From contig JAQXJX010000021.1 in NCBI GenBank assembly GCA_029009155.1, positions 103,846 through 167,845 on the forward strand: 64,000 nt of DNA, in the 5' to 3' direction. The notes under the pieces are model-generated. The model was not told where the DNA came from. It searched no databases and worked only from the letters and a program-made list of their open reading frames with translations. Of this stretch, positions 10,230-20,732 are shown piece by piece (the first letter of the stretch is position 1; each line of letters starts with the position of its first letter). Both the position numbers and the translations under genes were made by a program. The stretch is from Mycoplasmataceae bacterium. Lineage in GTDB: Bacteria; Bacillota_I; Bacilli_A; Mycoplasmatales; Mycoplasmoidaceae.

Positions 10230-10859
10230 ATGGGCAGATTAAGAAAAGTTAAAGACGATATATTAAAATTACAACAAAGCGATTATTTTATTGCTGATCC
10301 AGCTAACATAAAATTAAAAGAGCATAATGAAATTGAAGTTGGTACTGGAAAAGGACAATTTATTACTAATAAAGCATCAAGCAATCCAGAAATTAACTAT
10401 TATGGTATTGATAAATTTCCTACCATTCTTTTAAAAGCTATTAATAAACTTAATAAAAATAAAATTGATATTAATAATCTTCATTTTCTATCATTTGATG
10501 CACTTGATTTAAATAAATACTTTCCTAATCATTCTATTGATTGCATTTATTTAAATTTTTCAGATCCATGACCTAAAAAGCGACATGAAAAAAGAAGATT
10601 AACATCAAAAACATATATTAACATTTATAAGTCTATTTTAAGACCAGATGGTTGTATAAAATATAAAACTGATAACTATGATTTCTTTTTATTTACAAAA
10701 GAAGAATTAGAAAACAATCCTGAAGTTACAATTCTTGAAATAACAGATGATTTATACAATTCTGAATTTATTAAAGATAATATTCCGACTGAATATGAAA
10801 CTAAATTTGTTAATATGAATAAAAAAATTAATTACATTAAATTCAAATTTAATCATTAA
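10230..10859 (+). CDS. trmB: tRNA (guanine-N7-)-methyltransferase
   Basis: TrmB forms m7G46 in tRNA variable loops using S-adenosylmethionine. The 209-residue protein shows the SAM-binding IEVGTGKGQF motif, the YGIDKFPTILLKA segment and the diagnostic LNFSDPWPKKRHEKRRL block, whose Trp is TGA at 10568-10570. The C-terminal IPTEYETKF motif is also present. It is the last gene of the plus-strand run and is followed by a clear terminator. Confidence 0.95.
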
Positions 10860-10925
10860 CACTAATACTTATTAATAGATTTAATCAAAGCTTTAATCTA
10901 AATTAACTTTTATAATTTTGTGCAC

Positions 10926-10972
10926 TTATTAGATCAAACATATCTTAATGTTATAAGATCTAATAATTTTTT
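10926..10972 (+). terminator. Rho-independent terminator after trmB
   Basis: TTATTAGATC (10926-10935) and GATCTAATAA (10957-10966) form a perfect 10-bp stem with a 21-base loop, followed by six T. The loop contains ATCTTA/TAAGAT, which could form a competing inner hairpin. The rest of 10860-11031 holds no gene. Confidence 0.8.
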
Positions 10973-11031
10973 ATTTAAATGTATTTTTTATACTTATTTA
11001 TAAGTATAATGGTTACGCAAAAATAATATTA

Positions 11032-11934
11032 TTATCTTTTCATTTGTACTGCAATAATTAATGCATCACTACCAGTATGAGAAATTAATACACTAGGCAT
11101 AATTTCTTTATCATATATTTCACATTTAATATTATTTGATGATAATTTATCTTTTACCATATTGATAGCATTAGATATATCATTAGCTTTACTTTCTTTT
11201 TTATTTCTAATGAACATTAAACGTTTAATGTTATCTAAACTAAAATTCTTATATTTTTCTTCAAAGTATGAGAAACAGCGTTTAATACCTGATTTAACTG
11301 AAGTAAAAATCTTATATAGTTTCATACCATTTTCATCTAATGAAACACTTAGTTTAAGTTTAAGCATGCTCAAGGCAGCTCCAGCCATATTACGAACTCT
11401 ACCGCCTTTTGCAACTTTTCTAGGATCTCAAACTAATAACATACCAAATAAATCCTGCTTTGCATTTTCAATATACTTATTTATATTTTCCATTGTTAGC
11501 AAATTATTTTTCTTCATTGCTAAAAAATCGTAAATAATAAATTTTAACATTGGTCCACCCATGTGTTGGCGGATAACTTTTAATTTAGGATAGTCTTCTG
11601 CAACTATTTGTCAAGTGTTTTCACTACCTGAAACAGAGCTTGCAATTGGTAAAACAAAGATTTCATCATAATCATCATTAATTTTTTCAACCAAATCCAT
11701 TGCTTCACCAATTGATGCTTGACTAGTTTTTAATTCAATATTTGAATTTTTTTGCAATTCTACCACTTTTTCATTATTTATATCAACACCATCATGATAA
11801 GTTGTGATTTCTTTTTGACCATCTATTTTTGTAGTTGTAGCAGTAACTATTAAAGGAATAACAAAAACATCAGGTAATTCATTGTTTTTTAAACCTGTGC
11901 TTGAATCTGTAATTATTGCAATTTTTTTATTCAT
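11032..11934 (-). CDS. DegV family protein (fatty-acid-binding, FakB-like)
   Basis: A 300-residue DegV protein. This family binds a fatty acid and presents it to the kinase FakA for phosphorylation, feeding exogenous fatty acids into phospholipids. Family hallmarks are the IAIITDSSTGLK start, the TSQASIGEA block that contacts the carboxylate, LPIASSVSGSENTW, KGGRVRNMAG and the C-terminal ISHTGSDALIIAV. Two Trp codons are TGA. It is the second of two tandem DegV genes, 25 bases after the first. No FakA kinase gene is seen in the window. Confidence 0.9.
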
Positions 11935-11959
11935 TAATATTACTCCTTAATTAAATTAA

Positions 11960-12844
11960 TTACTCACAATCAACGTATACAGCAAAACAATATGGACCTG
12001 TATGAGCACAAATAACACCAGGAACTAGTCCTTTATATAATTTGTATTCTACACCTTGTAATTTTTTGCCTATTAAATAATCTTCTAAAGCCTCTCTAAC
12101 GTCTTCTTCATGTTCATGAGTTGGAGAATATATGAAGCCAACCCTTTTAATATTTTTTAAATCAAAATTTATTATTCTTTCTTTATAAGCTTCGAATGCT
12201 ACATCAATAGCTTTTTTTAAATTTGAAGCCTTACCATAGTAGCATAAACCGTTTTTATCTAAAGTAATACAAAGTTTTAAACCTAGCATATTGATGATCA
12301 TAGATTTAAAGTTACTTACTCTACCACCCTTTTTAAGTTGTTTAACATCATAAACAGTTAATAAAGCACACCTTTTATCTTTTACTTTATCAAAATATTG
12401 TTGAATTGAATCATCATCAAGTTGATCATTTTTCTTCATTTCAAGAATATCTTCAATACTTCATCTTGCTCCTATAGCAACATCATTTTGACAAATTGGT
12501 AAAACTTTTGGATAATCTTCAGCTACAAGTTTCCAAGTATTAAAAGATTGTGAAAGCTTAACAGCAATTGGAATAGCATAAATACGATCATATTTGTCAT
12601 ATATATCTTCAATTATTTCAACAATTTCTCCTATTGAAGCTTGACTTGTGCAAATATCTTGATCATCTTTTATTAATTGTGCAATTTTAACTTCATCACA
12701 ATTAATACCATCCTTTAGAATAGTAATCTTGCTTTTATCATTCTTATCTTTTAAAGTTACCGCTAATGGTAACACATAAACATCTGGATATTCTCCATTT
12801 TTAATTCCACTTGAGGAATCGACTATAAAACCTATCTTTTTCAT
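11960..12844 (-). CDS. DegV family protein (fatty-acid-binding, FakB-like)
   Basis: A 294-residue paralogue of the downstream gene. It has IGFIVDSSSGIK at the start, the CTSQASIGEIVE lipid-binding block, LKKGGRVSNFKS in the middle and ICAHTGPYCFAVYV at the end. The two copies are diverged along their length, so they may accept different acyl chains, as Staphylococcus FakB1 and FakB2 do; that specialisation is inference. Its start codon is only 27 bases from the divergent ytpR-like gene, so the two promoters must lie close together or inside coding sequence. Confidence 0.9.
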
Positions 12845-12871
12845 ATATTAAATTATATAACATATATCACT

Positions 12872-13480
12872 ATGATTGCAATTTTCTACAATAAAAACTC
12901 TTTGAAAGATACATTAGCAATTACTTTAAACGACAATAAAGTAATTAGTGAAAAAAATAGTGATAATTACATTATTGGCTATAATGACAAAAATGAAGTT
13001 TCATACATTAATATTTTTGATTTTAGCTCATACATGGATTTGGAACCAGGATTTATTAAATTGACATCAAATTTAGCTTCTACAATTAAGAAACTTACTA
13101 ATATAGATTTATTTGAATATATTAATTGTAATGATTTCAAAATTGGACTAGTAACATCATGTGAACCTATTGAAGGAACACATTTACACCTTTGTAAAGT
13201 TGATATTCATAGTCAACAATTACAAATTGTTTGTGGTGCAAAAAATGTTAGACCTAACTTAAAAGTAGTAGTAGCTACTATTGGTTCAATTTTACCTAAT
13301 GGAACATTTATTAAACCAGGAGAATTATTAGGTCATAAATCTTTTGGAATGTTATGCAGTGCAAGAGAATTAAATATTGTAAATTCTAATTTTAATAATA
13401 TAGGTATTATTGAACTACCAGATGATGCTAAAATTGGTTTATCATTTGATGATGTATTTACTAAACAAAGTCAATTTTAA
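12872..13480 (+). CDS. ytpR: YtpR-like protein with tRNA-binding (EMAP/OB) domain
   Basis: A 202-residue protein whose C-terminal half is an OB-fold tRNA-binding domain like that of PheT and MetRS C-termini. The stretch FKIGLVTSCEPIEGTHLHLCKVDI, followed by IVCGAKNVRPNLKVVVATIG and the SFGMLCSARELNI motif, is typical of stand-alone YtpR proteins of Firmicutes and mollicutes. No synthetase catalytic domain is present, and the cellular role is unknown. The stop codon overlaps the convergent membrane-protein stop through a shared TTAA at 13477-13480. Confidence 0.85.
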   Translation: MIAIFYNKNSLKDTLAITLNDNKVISEKNSDNYIIGYNDKNEVSYINIFDFSSYMDLEPGFIKLTSNLASTIKKLTNIDLFEYINCNDFKIGLVTSCEPIEGTHLHLCKVDIHSQQLQIVCGAKNVRPNLKVVVATIGSILPNGTFIKPGELLGHKSFGMLCSARELNIVNSNFNNIGIIELPDDAKIGLSFDDVFTKQSQF

Positions 13481-14256
13481 TTTTCTTTTCAATATTGACA
13501 CTTTTGTAATAATCTTGGTGTAAATAAAAATAGTGTGATAAATCCATAAGAGATGGATAAAGCAACAACCATACATCATGGGTAATCTAAGTGTAATATA
13601 TCAGAAACTCTTCAATATTCACCACCTTTTCAATCGTCAGGTAGTAATCCAGATGTATGATCTGTTACTAATCCATTTGAAATTTTAACAACAATGAATA
13701 TGTATAGGTAATAACAAATTGCAAAAATATTGCAAAACATGAAAGTTTTTCAATTTGCCTTTTTTGAATTCATTAGTAACAAGATACCTGTAATTGTATT
13801 AATAAAATGGATTAAAAAGTAAGCACGATTAGGAAAGATTCCTTTGAAAATATATTCAAAAGTCATTGATGCATTTGGATCTAATAGAATTTCAAATAAT
13901 ATTGTAATTAAACCACCAAAAAAAGCGAATGGAGCAATAATTTGACTAACTTTTCTTTTATAGTCAAATATCGGAAGGACACTAATCATTACAGCGGTGA
14001 ACGGACAAAAATCCAGTAAAAACGCCTTGCTAATTCATATACCATCACCTGAGCTTAATCCACTTTTTACTGCATCAGCATAATTTAAAATATCTGGAAT
14101 AAATCTAAATGTAAAAACAAGTGCAGTATTGCATAGTGAATAAATTAATCAAAAAATGTATCTTCCTGTTACTTTTTTTACAAATGGATGCAAAAGTACA
14201 ATACACAAAACTAATATGATAGTAATTGAAGTAAGAAATATACCTGCAAATGTCAT
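13477..14256 (-). CDS. Polytopic membrane protein (YwaF-like fold suspected)
   Basis: A 259-residue hydrophobic protein with about seven membrane segments. Start ATG at 14256 and several TGA tryptophans are needed to keep the frame open to the TAA at 13477-13479. The LDFCPFTAVMISVLPIF segment and a helix beginning RAYFLIHFINTITG resemble the arrangement of the YwaF/TMEM164-type family (TIGR02206), but this is a weak topological match. I cannot assign a function. It is divergent from the nuclease gene by 33 bases and convergent with ytpR by a 4-base overlap. Confidence 0.7.
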
Positions 14257-14289
14257 TGCTATAATATATTTATATTATATATCATAACA

Positions 14290-15159
14290 ATGCCTTTTAT
14301 AAAACAATTAAATAAAGACTTTTTTATTAAAAATAATCATATAGAATTATCACCTGAATATATTAAAGACCCCAAATTTTCAGTTAAGAAAATAACTGGA
14401 ACTACTTTTGGGTCAGTTTTAGGATTAAACAAATATAAAACACCACTTAAAACTTGAGCAATAATGGTTGGCATATACAAAGAAACAATGGATGAAACTT
14501 TAGCAAAAACTGGAACTATTATTGAACCAAAAATACGAGAATATGCCCAAGAAAAACTTAACTTAAAATTTAAAGTTTATAATCCACGTGAAATCAAATA
14601 TGATGTGTTCAAAGATGATAAAGTATATGGAGGTATTCCAGATGGTGAACCAGTAGATGAATTTGGTAATATTTCCTATAGTGATGATAAACCTATGTTG
14701 GAAGTTAAAACATCAAGTTGTGATTCATTAGTTTATAAGCAAACAGAAGAAAACCAATTAAGATTGGTAAAAGATGAAAATGGTTTTCCAATTGTTAAAG
14801 TTCCAGGTGGTAAAAAAGCTGAATGATTTGATGCAGATAATAAATTTATTATTCCACTTGAATATAAATATCAATTAGGTCTATATTTATATTTAAGAAA
14901 AGTTAAAAAAGGAGTTTTTGCTGTAGGTTTTCTTCAAAGAGAAGATTATAAAAATATGGAAGATTTTGATCCAAATAAACGAGAAATACATTTAGTTAAT
15001 TTTTCTATCAAAGATCCTTCTCAATTAGAAAAAGCAATTGAATATGGCAGAGAATGATACAAAAAATATGTTAAAAGTGAACCATGTATATCTCCTAAGA
15101 TTTCTTCAAAAGAAGATATTGATTGATTAAAGAAAGAATTAAAGATTGAAATATGTTAA
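14290..15159 (+). CDS. YqaJ-like putative nuclease (mollicute MAGa7180-type)
   Basis: A 289-residue protein with features of YqaJ/lambda-exonuclease-type PD-(D/E)XK nucleases. It has an N-terminal ITGTTFGSVLGLNKYKTP segment (the family's SxxxxxLGxxxY region), a central YGGIPDGEP with a candidate catalytic Asp, then a downstream LEVKTSS (ExK) motif and a late EYKYQLGLYLYLR helix that matches the family's Tyr-Gln helix. Such proteins degrade double-stranded DNA 5' to 3'. In phages they sit beside recombinases, but here the gene stands alone and overlaps thiI by 7 bases. Trp residues are TGA, so it is adapted to the mollicute code. Confidence 0.75.
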
Positions 15160-16355
15160 GCAAAATTATTTATTTAAAATACGGTGAATTAACTCTAAAA
15201 GGAAAAAATAGAGTTAATTTTATTAATTTACTTTATCAAAATATTAGAAATGCTCTAAAAGATATTAAAAATATCGAAATTAAAAAATCTTTTGATAATT
15301 GTGTTGTTAAATGTGATGAACAAGATATAGAAAAAACAATTACTATTTTAAAAAGAATTCCTGGTATTTATCAAATTATAGAGGCTTATTTTACTTGTGA
15401 ATTAGATATGCCTAAAGTAGGTTCTATAATAGTAAATAAAATAAGTCAAAAAATTAATGATGAAAAGATTAAGACTTTTAAGGTATACACAAAAAGACAT
15501 GATAAAAAATATCCAATTAATTCAATGGAATATTCGAGACAAATTGGAGGTATAGTTTTAAAAGAATTTTCTTTTCTAAAAGTTGTAATGGAACAACCTC
15601 AATTAGCAATCAACATAGAAGTTAAAGAAGATGGTACTATTTTTTATTTTGACAAAATATTAGGTACTGGTGGTTTTCCTGTTGGTATCAATCATAAGGC
15701 TTTAATGTTAATTTCAGGTGGAATTGATTCACCAGTAGCTGCTTCTTTATTATTAAAAAAAGGTATGAAAGTGGACTTTGTAACTTTTATGACTCCGCCT
15801 CATACTTCTGATGAAGCCTTAAATAAAGTCATTGAATTAGTTAAAAGAGTTACATTGGATTATCGATTACATAATCCTAGGTTATTCGTAGTTAACTTCA
15901 CTTATATTCAACATGAATTAGCACACATGTCAAATAAGTCTTATCAAATTACCTTAATGCGTCGATATTTTTATCGAATTGCTAACTATCTAGCTAAAAA
16001 ATATAATTACAGTGCAATAGCAACAGGTGAATCAATAGGTCAAGTAGCAAGTCAAACATTAGGAAGTATGAAAACAATAGAAAGTGTACTTGATAATGAT
16101 TTACTAGTATTTAGACCTTTATTAACATTTGATAAACTAGAAATAATTAAAATAGCAGAACAAATTAATACATATGAAGTATCAATTCTGCCTTATAATG
16201 ATTGTTGTTCTTTGTTTGTCCCTAAGTCACCTACAACAAATCCATCAATTAAAATTGCTGAAGCTATAGAAAAAGAACTAGATTTCATCAATGAAATATT
16301 TAACGATACATTAAATAAATATATTAAAATAATAGATTATACTATGAATAAATAA
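15153..16355 (+). CDS. thiI: tRNA 4-thiouridine synthase ThiI
   Basis: ThiI makes 4-thiouridine at tRNA position 8 using ATP and a cysteine-desulfurase-derived sulfur. The 400-residue protein has an N-terminal ferredoxin-like and THUMP region (KYGELTLKGKNRVNF start) and the PP-loop ISGGIDSPVAA near residues 186-196. An ATGESIGQVASQT block and YNDCCSLFVPK follow. There is no C-terminal rhodanese domain, as in Bacillus ThiI. The start overlaps the nuclease gene, and the DHH phosphoesterase starts one base after the stop. Confidence 0.95.
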   Translation: MLSKIIYLKYGELTLKGKNRVNFINLLYQNIRNALKDIKNIEIKKSFDNCVVKCDEQDIEKTITILKRIPGIYQIIEAYFTCELDMPKVGSIIVNKISQKINDEKIKTFKVYTKRHDKKYPINSMEYSRQIGGIVLKEFSFLKVVMEQPQLAINIEVKEDGTIFYFDKILGTGGFPVGINHKALMLISGGIDSPVAASLLLKKGMKVDFVTFMTPPHTSDEALNKVIELVKRVTLDYRLHNPRLFVVNFTYIQHELAHMSNKSYQITLMRRYFYRIANYLAKKYNYSAIATGESIGQVASQTLGSMKTIESVLDNDLLVFRPLLTFDKLEIIKIAEQINTYEVSILPYNDCCSLFVPKSPTTNPSIKIAEAIEKELDFINEIFNDTLNKYIKIIDYTMNK

Positions 16356-16356
16356 T

Positions 16357-17337
16357 ATGAAATTTCTACAAAAACTTATTATTGACAAAATAACTCATTA
16401 TCGAAAAATATCTTTATTTTTCCATGAAATACCAGATTTTGATGCGTTAGGATCATGTTTTGCTTTAAAAAGATTTATTAAAGATAAATTTCCAGAAAAA
16501 GAAGTTCACATCATTGGACTTGATATTTTAGATGAAACTTTTTCAAAAGGTTTTTTTGAATTTAATTTAACTCATGTCAATAATGATTTTATTCGTGAAT
16601 CACTTGGAATAATTTTAGATGTTGCTAATGAGAATAGAATTTGAACAACAAGGCACCGTTTTTGTAAAGAATTAATTAGAATAGATCATCATCCACAAAT
16701 AGAATCAATAGCTCAAATTGAATGAATTGATTCAGAATCTCCTGCTACATGTGAAATGGTTGGTATGCTTTTATATGAATGAGACTCTAAAATTATTAAT
16801 TCAAATACAGCAATGTATTTATATGCAGGAATACTAACAGATACTGCACGTTTTTTGTATCCATCTACTCGGCCTGAAACCTTAGAATTATGTTCTAGAT
16901 TAATAGCAACAAATTTTGATCGTCAAAAGTTAAATGATATTTTATATTTACGTTCATTAAAACAAACTACTTTTGAATCAAGAATAATGACATTATTAAA
17001 GTTTGATAAGTCATTAGGCTTTGGATATGCAATTCTACCAAAAAATATTTTTAACAAGTACAACATCCAGTTAAGAATGAGCATGGTTCATGTTTTTAAC
17101 AATATTGAAGGATTAAATGCTTGAATGACTATTTATTATGATGATTCTGTTCATAAATGAAGAGGATCGATTAGAAGTAGAACAATTCAAATAAATACAG
17201 TAGCAGAAAAATATCATGGCGGTGGTCATAAATTAGCAGCTGGGTTTACTTTAGATAATTATTCTCAAGCTAGGAAAATTATCAATGACATGAAAAAGAT
17301 GTTAAAAGAACAAATTAATAATATGGAGCAAGGTTAA
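16357..17337 (+). CDS. DHH/DHHA1 phosphoesterase (NrnA/PdeM-like)
   Basis: A 326-residue DHH-family phosphoesterase. It shows FHEIPDFDALGS (metal-binding Asp pair), LDVANENR, the RIDHHPQ motif that names the family, and a C-terminal DHHA1 domain with YHGGGHKLAAGF. Soluble members degrade nanoRNA, pAp or c-di-AMP; the Mycoplasma pneumoniae relative PdeM is a c-di-AMP phosphodiesterase. Immediate adjacency (one base) to the diadenylate cyclase gene strongly suggests a c-di-AMP role here. Five TGA tryptophans are present. Confidence 0.88.
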
Positions 17338-17338
17338 T

Positions 17339-18004
17339 ATGTTATTTAGTAATAGAGATAGTTCAAGTGTTGTCTTTACAAATGAAATGATAATAATACT
17401 AGCATTAGTGGTATTAACTGTTATCCTTGCTATAGTACAAATATTATTTATTATTTTTCAAAAACAAATTCAAGAATTAATTGATAAAAGAAAAAAAGTT
17501 AATAAACAATCTAAAAATGTTACTGAAATCATGCATTTTATAAATGATTTAGCTAGTACGTTAGCAAAAATGTCATATGATAAAATTGGTGCATTATTAG
17601 TTGTAGAAAATAAAGATAATTTGAAGAAATACATTGATTTAGGAAAAAAAGTAGATGTTAAATTTTTCCCTGAATTTGTTACTAGTGTTTTTTATAATCA
17701 TAAGTCACCTTTACATGATGGAGCTATGATAATTAGAAATTTGAAGATAATTAGTTTATCAAGTTATCTTCACATGACTAGTAGAATTGTTGATGTACAA
17801 TATGGTGCAAGACACCGTGCTGCATTTGGTATTTGTGAATATTATGATTGTTTTGCATTTGTTGTTAGTGAAACTAATGGTAATATTACTTTCTCACACC
17901 GAGATGAAATTAGACGTTTAAGTCAAGATCCAGAGGAATTAGCAGGTCAAATTACACAAATTTTTTCATCTCTTTCAATATATAAATCACAGTTTAAAAA
18001 ATAA
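17339..18004 (+). CDS. cdaA: Diadenylate cyclase (CdaA/CdaM type)
   Basis: Makes c-di-AMP from two ATP. The 221-residue protein has a single predicted membrane helix (about residues 17-41), fewer than the three helices of Bacillus CdaA and more like mycoplasmal CdaM. A basic coiled linker and the DAC domain follow. The catalytic motifs are intact: LHDGAM with DGA at 127-129, and GARHRAAFG with RHR at 158-160. It directly follows a DHH phosphoesterase, so synthesis and breakdown of the nucleotide are probably encoded in one operon. c-di-AMP in mollicutes is linked to potassium control. Confidence 0.95.
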   Translation: MLFSNRDSSSVVFTNEMIIILALVVLTVILAIVQILFIIFQKQIQELIDKRKKVNKQSKNVTEIMHFINDLASTLAKMSYDKIGALLVVENKDNLKKYIDLGKKVDVKFFPEFVTSVFYNHKSPLHDGAMIIRNLKIISLSSYLHMTSRIVDVQYGARHRAAFGICEYYDCFAFVVSETNGNITFSHRDEIRRLSQDPEELAGQITQIFSSLSIYKSQFKK

Positions 18005-18035
18005 ATGTTAAAATAATAACACTTATATTTTAATT

Positions 18036-18124
18036 GGAGACGTACTCAAGTGGTTAAGAGGACACCCTGCTAAGGTGTTAGGTCGCTCGTCGGCGCATGG
18101 GTTCGAGTCCCATCGTCTCCGCCA
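18036..18124 (+). tRNA. tRNA-Ser(GCU)
   Basis: GGAGACG (18036-18042) pairs with CGTCTCC before discriminator G and an encoded CCA (18122-18124). The anticodon loop CTGCTAA carries GCT and is closed by ACACC/GGTGT. A long variable arm (GGTCGCTCGTCGGCGC region) marks it as a class II tRNA, and the T arm is GGGTTCGAGTCCC. It reads AGC/AGU serine codons. Confidence 0.97.
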
Positions 18125-18129
18125 TACTT

Positions 18130-18157
18130 AAAGGATAGCTTAGTTGCTATCCTTTTT
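18130..18157 (+). terminator. Terminator after tRNA-Ser
   Basis: AAAGGATAGC (18130-18139) and GCTATCCTTT (18146-18155) form a perfect 10-bp stem with a 6-base loop, followed by TT. Confidence 0.85.
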
Positions 18158-18529
18158 AATTGTCTTAAAACTTAAAGAAGATAAAATATGGTGTAATGTT
18201 TGTGAGTCATTTATATTACAACATAGAGACAATATTACCTAGTAAAGAATGAATGTCTTTGATAAACTTACTATTATCAATCATTTCTTTGTTTAAAGAA
18301 TATTTATATTTGATGAATTTAATGACTTATTATTTAAATCTTTTATATCCATAGATATCTTATTAATTTCTTGATATAAGACATATAAATGGTCTGGATT
18401 AAGCAAAATATTAAATTTAGATACTAATTTAATGTTTTTACAATAATTGATAGCAATAACAGATTTTTTAATGCAAATCTTTGTTATTCTAAAGTTAAGT
18501 AATTGTCTTTCTTTTGTTATAAAACATAA
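18158..18529. other. Gene-free stretch with a possible gene remnant
   Basis: No complete gene is seen. On the minus strand 18293-18529 stays open for 79 codons with mycoplasma-like composition (includes VIAINYCKNIKLVSKF and LNPDHLYVLYQEIN). It lacks a start codon and Shine-Dalgarno, and its upstream end runs into a terminator. It may be the decayed 3' end of a lost gene, but chance cannot be excluded in such AT-rich DNA. Confidence 0.3.
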
Positions 18530-18558
18530 AAAAATATACCTGGAATAGGTATATTTTT
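18530..18558 (-). terminator. Terminator after the BspA-like gene
   Basis: AAAAATATACCT (18530-18541) and AGGTATATTTTT (18547-18558) form a 12-bp stem with a 5-base loop. The minus-strand 3' side is T-rich. It begins 5 bases beyond the stop of the minus-strand gene. Confidence 0.8.
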
Positions 18559-18563
18559 AATTC

Positions 18564-20663
18564 TTATTTAACTTTTTTAGTTACTTTTCTTGTTTTTAGT
18601 GGAGAAGTTTTAGTAACAGGTTTAGTTGATGTTTTATTTTTTTTCTTTTTATTTTCTTCTTCTTCTTTTTTCTCTTTAGCAACTATTTTTTTATGTTCTT
18701 CCTTATCAAATTCAGTTTTAAATATTTTTGATGAAACATTTTTTGATTCCATATCAACAATCAATAATTTATTGCGTTTATTTTTAATAATTTCATAAAT
18801 TATTAATGGAGTAATTGAACCAATTAAAACAAATGCTGCAACTATACAAATTTCAATTATTCTTGTTTGTGAAATAGGAGAGGATTTTTGTTCAACTACT
18901 TTACTATGATCAATGTTAAAAGAAGATGCGTTTACATAATTAGATTTACTTCCATAAGGAACAATTACTTTTGCATTATCTGATAATTTTGGAGCTCAAT
19001 TTGTATTATCGTCAGCTGAACCATTAAAATGAGGAGGAACAATTGGTAACAATTTAATAGTTGAAATTTTAGTACAACCTAAATATGTTGATTCATTTGA
19101 TGCAAATGAATCAATAGTATCACCATTAAAACAACCTTCCCCTATGTATGTTACAGAACTTGGAATGATAATTTCTCCAGATAATGAAGTGCAATTATAA
19201 AAAGCATTCTTACTTAAATAAATTAGTGACGTATAAGATAAATCAATAGATTTTAAGCTACTACATCCAAAAAAGCATTCATCTTTCATTTCAGTTAATG
19301 CTGATGGTAGTCTTGTGCATTCATTCATTAAACTACAATTTTTAAAAGCACCTTCACCTAAATATCTAATTTTCTTAGATTTAGTTAAATTAAGTTTTTT
19401 AAATTTAATATTTTCAAATGCATTGTTTCCAATTATTTCTAAGTTAGATGGAAGAGTTAATTCATTTCATTCAGAATTGTTAGCACAATTGTAAAAAGCA
19501 AAATTACCTATTGAAGTTAAATGAGTAGCATTTGATAAATTTATGCTTTCTAATTGAGGTACATCACTAAAAGCACTATTACCAATTGATAATAAGTTAT
19601 CTGTTGCAACAAAAGAACCAGTTAGCGATTCACATTTTTTAAAAGCATTATCACCAATATATTTAATTGAGTTAGGGATGCTAATATTGCCTACTAAAGT
19701 AACACCACAATCACCTTGGAAAGCTCCTGCACCTATTCCATAAACACCATTTAAGTCAGGAAATTGTTCATTTACATTTTTGTCTTCTTGTGTAATACCA
19801 TCTTTAATTATTCCTATACATCATTCATTACATCCAGAAACATTTCTTTTTGAAAAAATGAAATGTGTATCTTGACTACGGTCTGTTAAAAGACTAGTTT
19901 TATAAAAAGCATGTCATCCTAAATTTGTTACAGATTGTGGAATAGAAATATAACCATTAATATAAGTACAGCCTTGGAATGCTTGACTTCCAATAAATTT
20001 AAGTTTTTGGTATGTAGATAAATCTAAATCACCTGTTAATCCTAAACAATTTTCAAAAGCTGATTCAGCAATAGCTTGTGTATCAGATTCAATTTTAAAT
20101 TTAATTGGATCTTGTTCACTTATTGGACGATCTTCATCATCTCTATAACCTAAGCATCATTTTGTAATTGCAGTAGACCCTGCTTCTGATGTTGAATAAA
20201 TTAAATTATCTTCAGACTTATTTAAACCTGTTCCTTTAAATACATCTTTTCCAATATAATTAAAAGAACTTGGAATAGTGACAGTTCCAGTTAAATTTGT
20301 TCGATCCATGAAACATTCTTTCATGATACCATCAACTACATAGCTAACGCCTTCAATAGTTGCTTTTTCTTTTAATTTAATATTTGAACCACTAAAATCA
20401 GATGAACTAGAAACTAAAGTGATGTGTTTATTGATAGGGCTTTTAAAATAATTAATTGTTCCTTTAATGTTTTCACCGCTAATAAAAGTAGAAGCAACAG
20501 CTGAAGGAGTAATAAAATCCTTTTTAAAACTATTACGTTCATTAATTGCAAATGTACTTTTAGAGGCTGTAGTATTATTATTTATAACAGTAGAAAAACT
20601 TGTAGCTGTAATAATTGATGCAGCAGCCGTAAATAAAAAAGTAAATATTGATCTCTTCTTCAT
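18564..20663 (-). CDS. BspA-like surface protein with LRR_5-type repeats
   Basis: A 699-residue exported protein. It has an N-terminal signal segment (KKRSIFTFLFTAAASIITATS). From about residue 110 follow repeated leucine-rich units of the BspA/LRR_5 type, each with an IPSSVTYIGEGCFNG- or LTSIGNFAFYNC-like core. Near the C-terminus are a single membrane helix (IVAAFVLIGSITPLIIYEII) and a very basic Lys/Glu/Thr tail, presumably cytoplasmic. No lipobox is evident, so it appears anchored at the C-terminus. BspA repeats bind host or partner-cell surfaces in other organisms. All Trp codons noted are TGA, including the WCIG and WCLG segments. The second such protein in the window lies at 41764. Confidence 0.88.
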
Positions 20664-20732
20664 ACTTATAATGAACCTATATTAAAACAAATCTATTTTA
20701 AAAAATAATATTTATTATTATAGTAAAAAATA

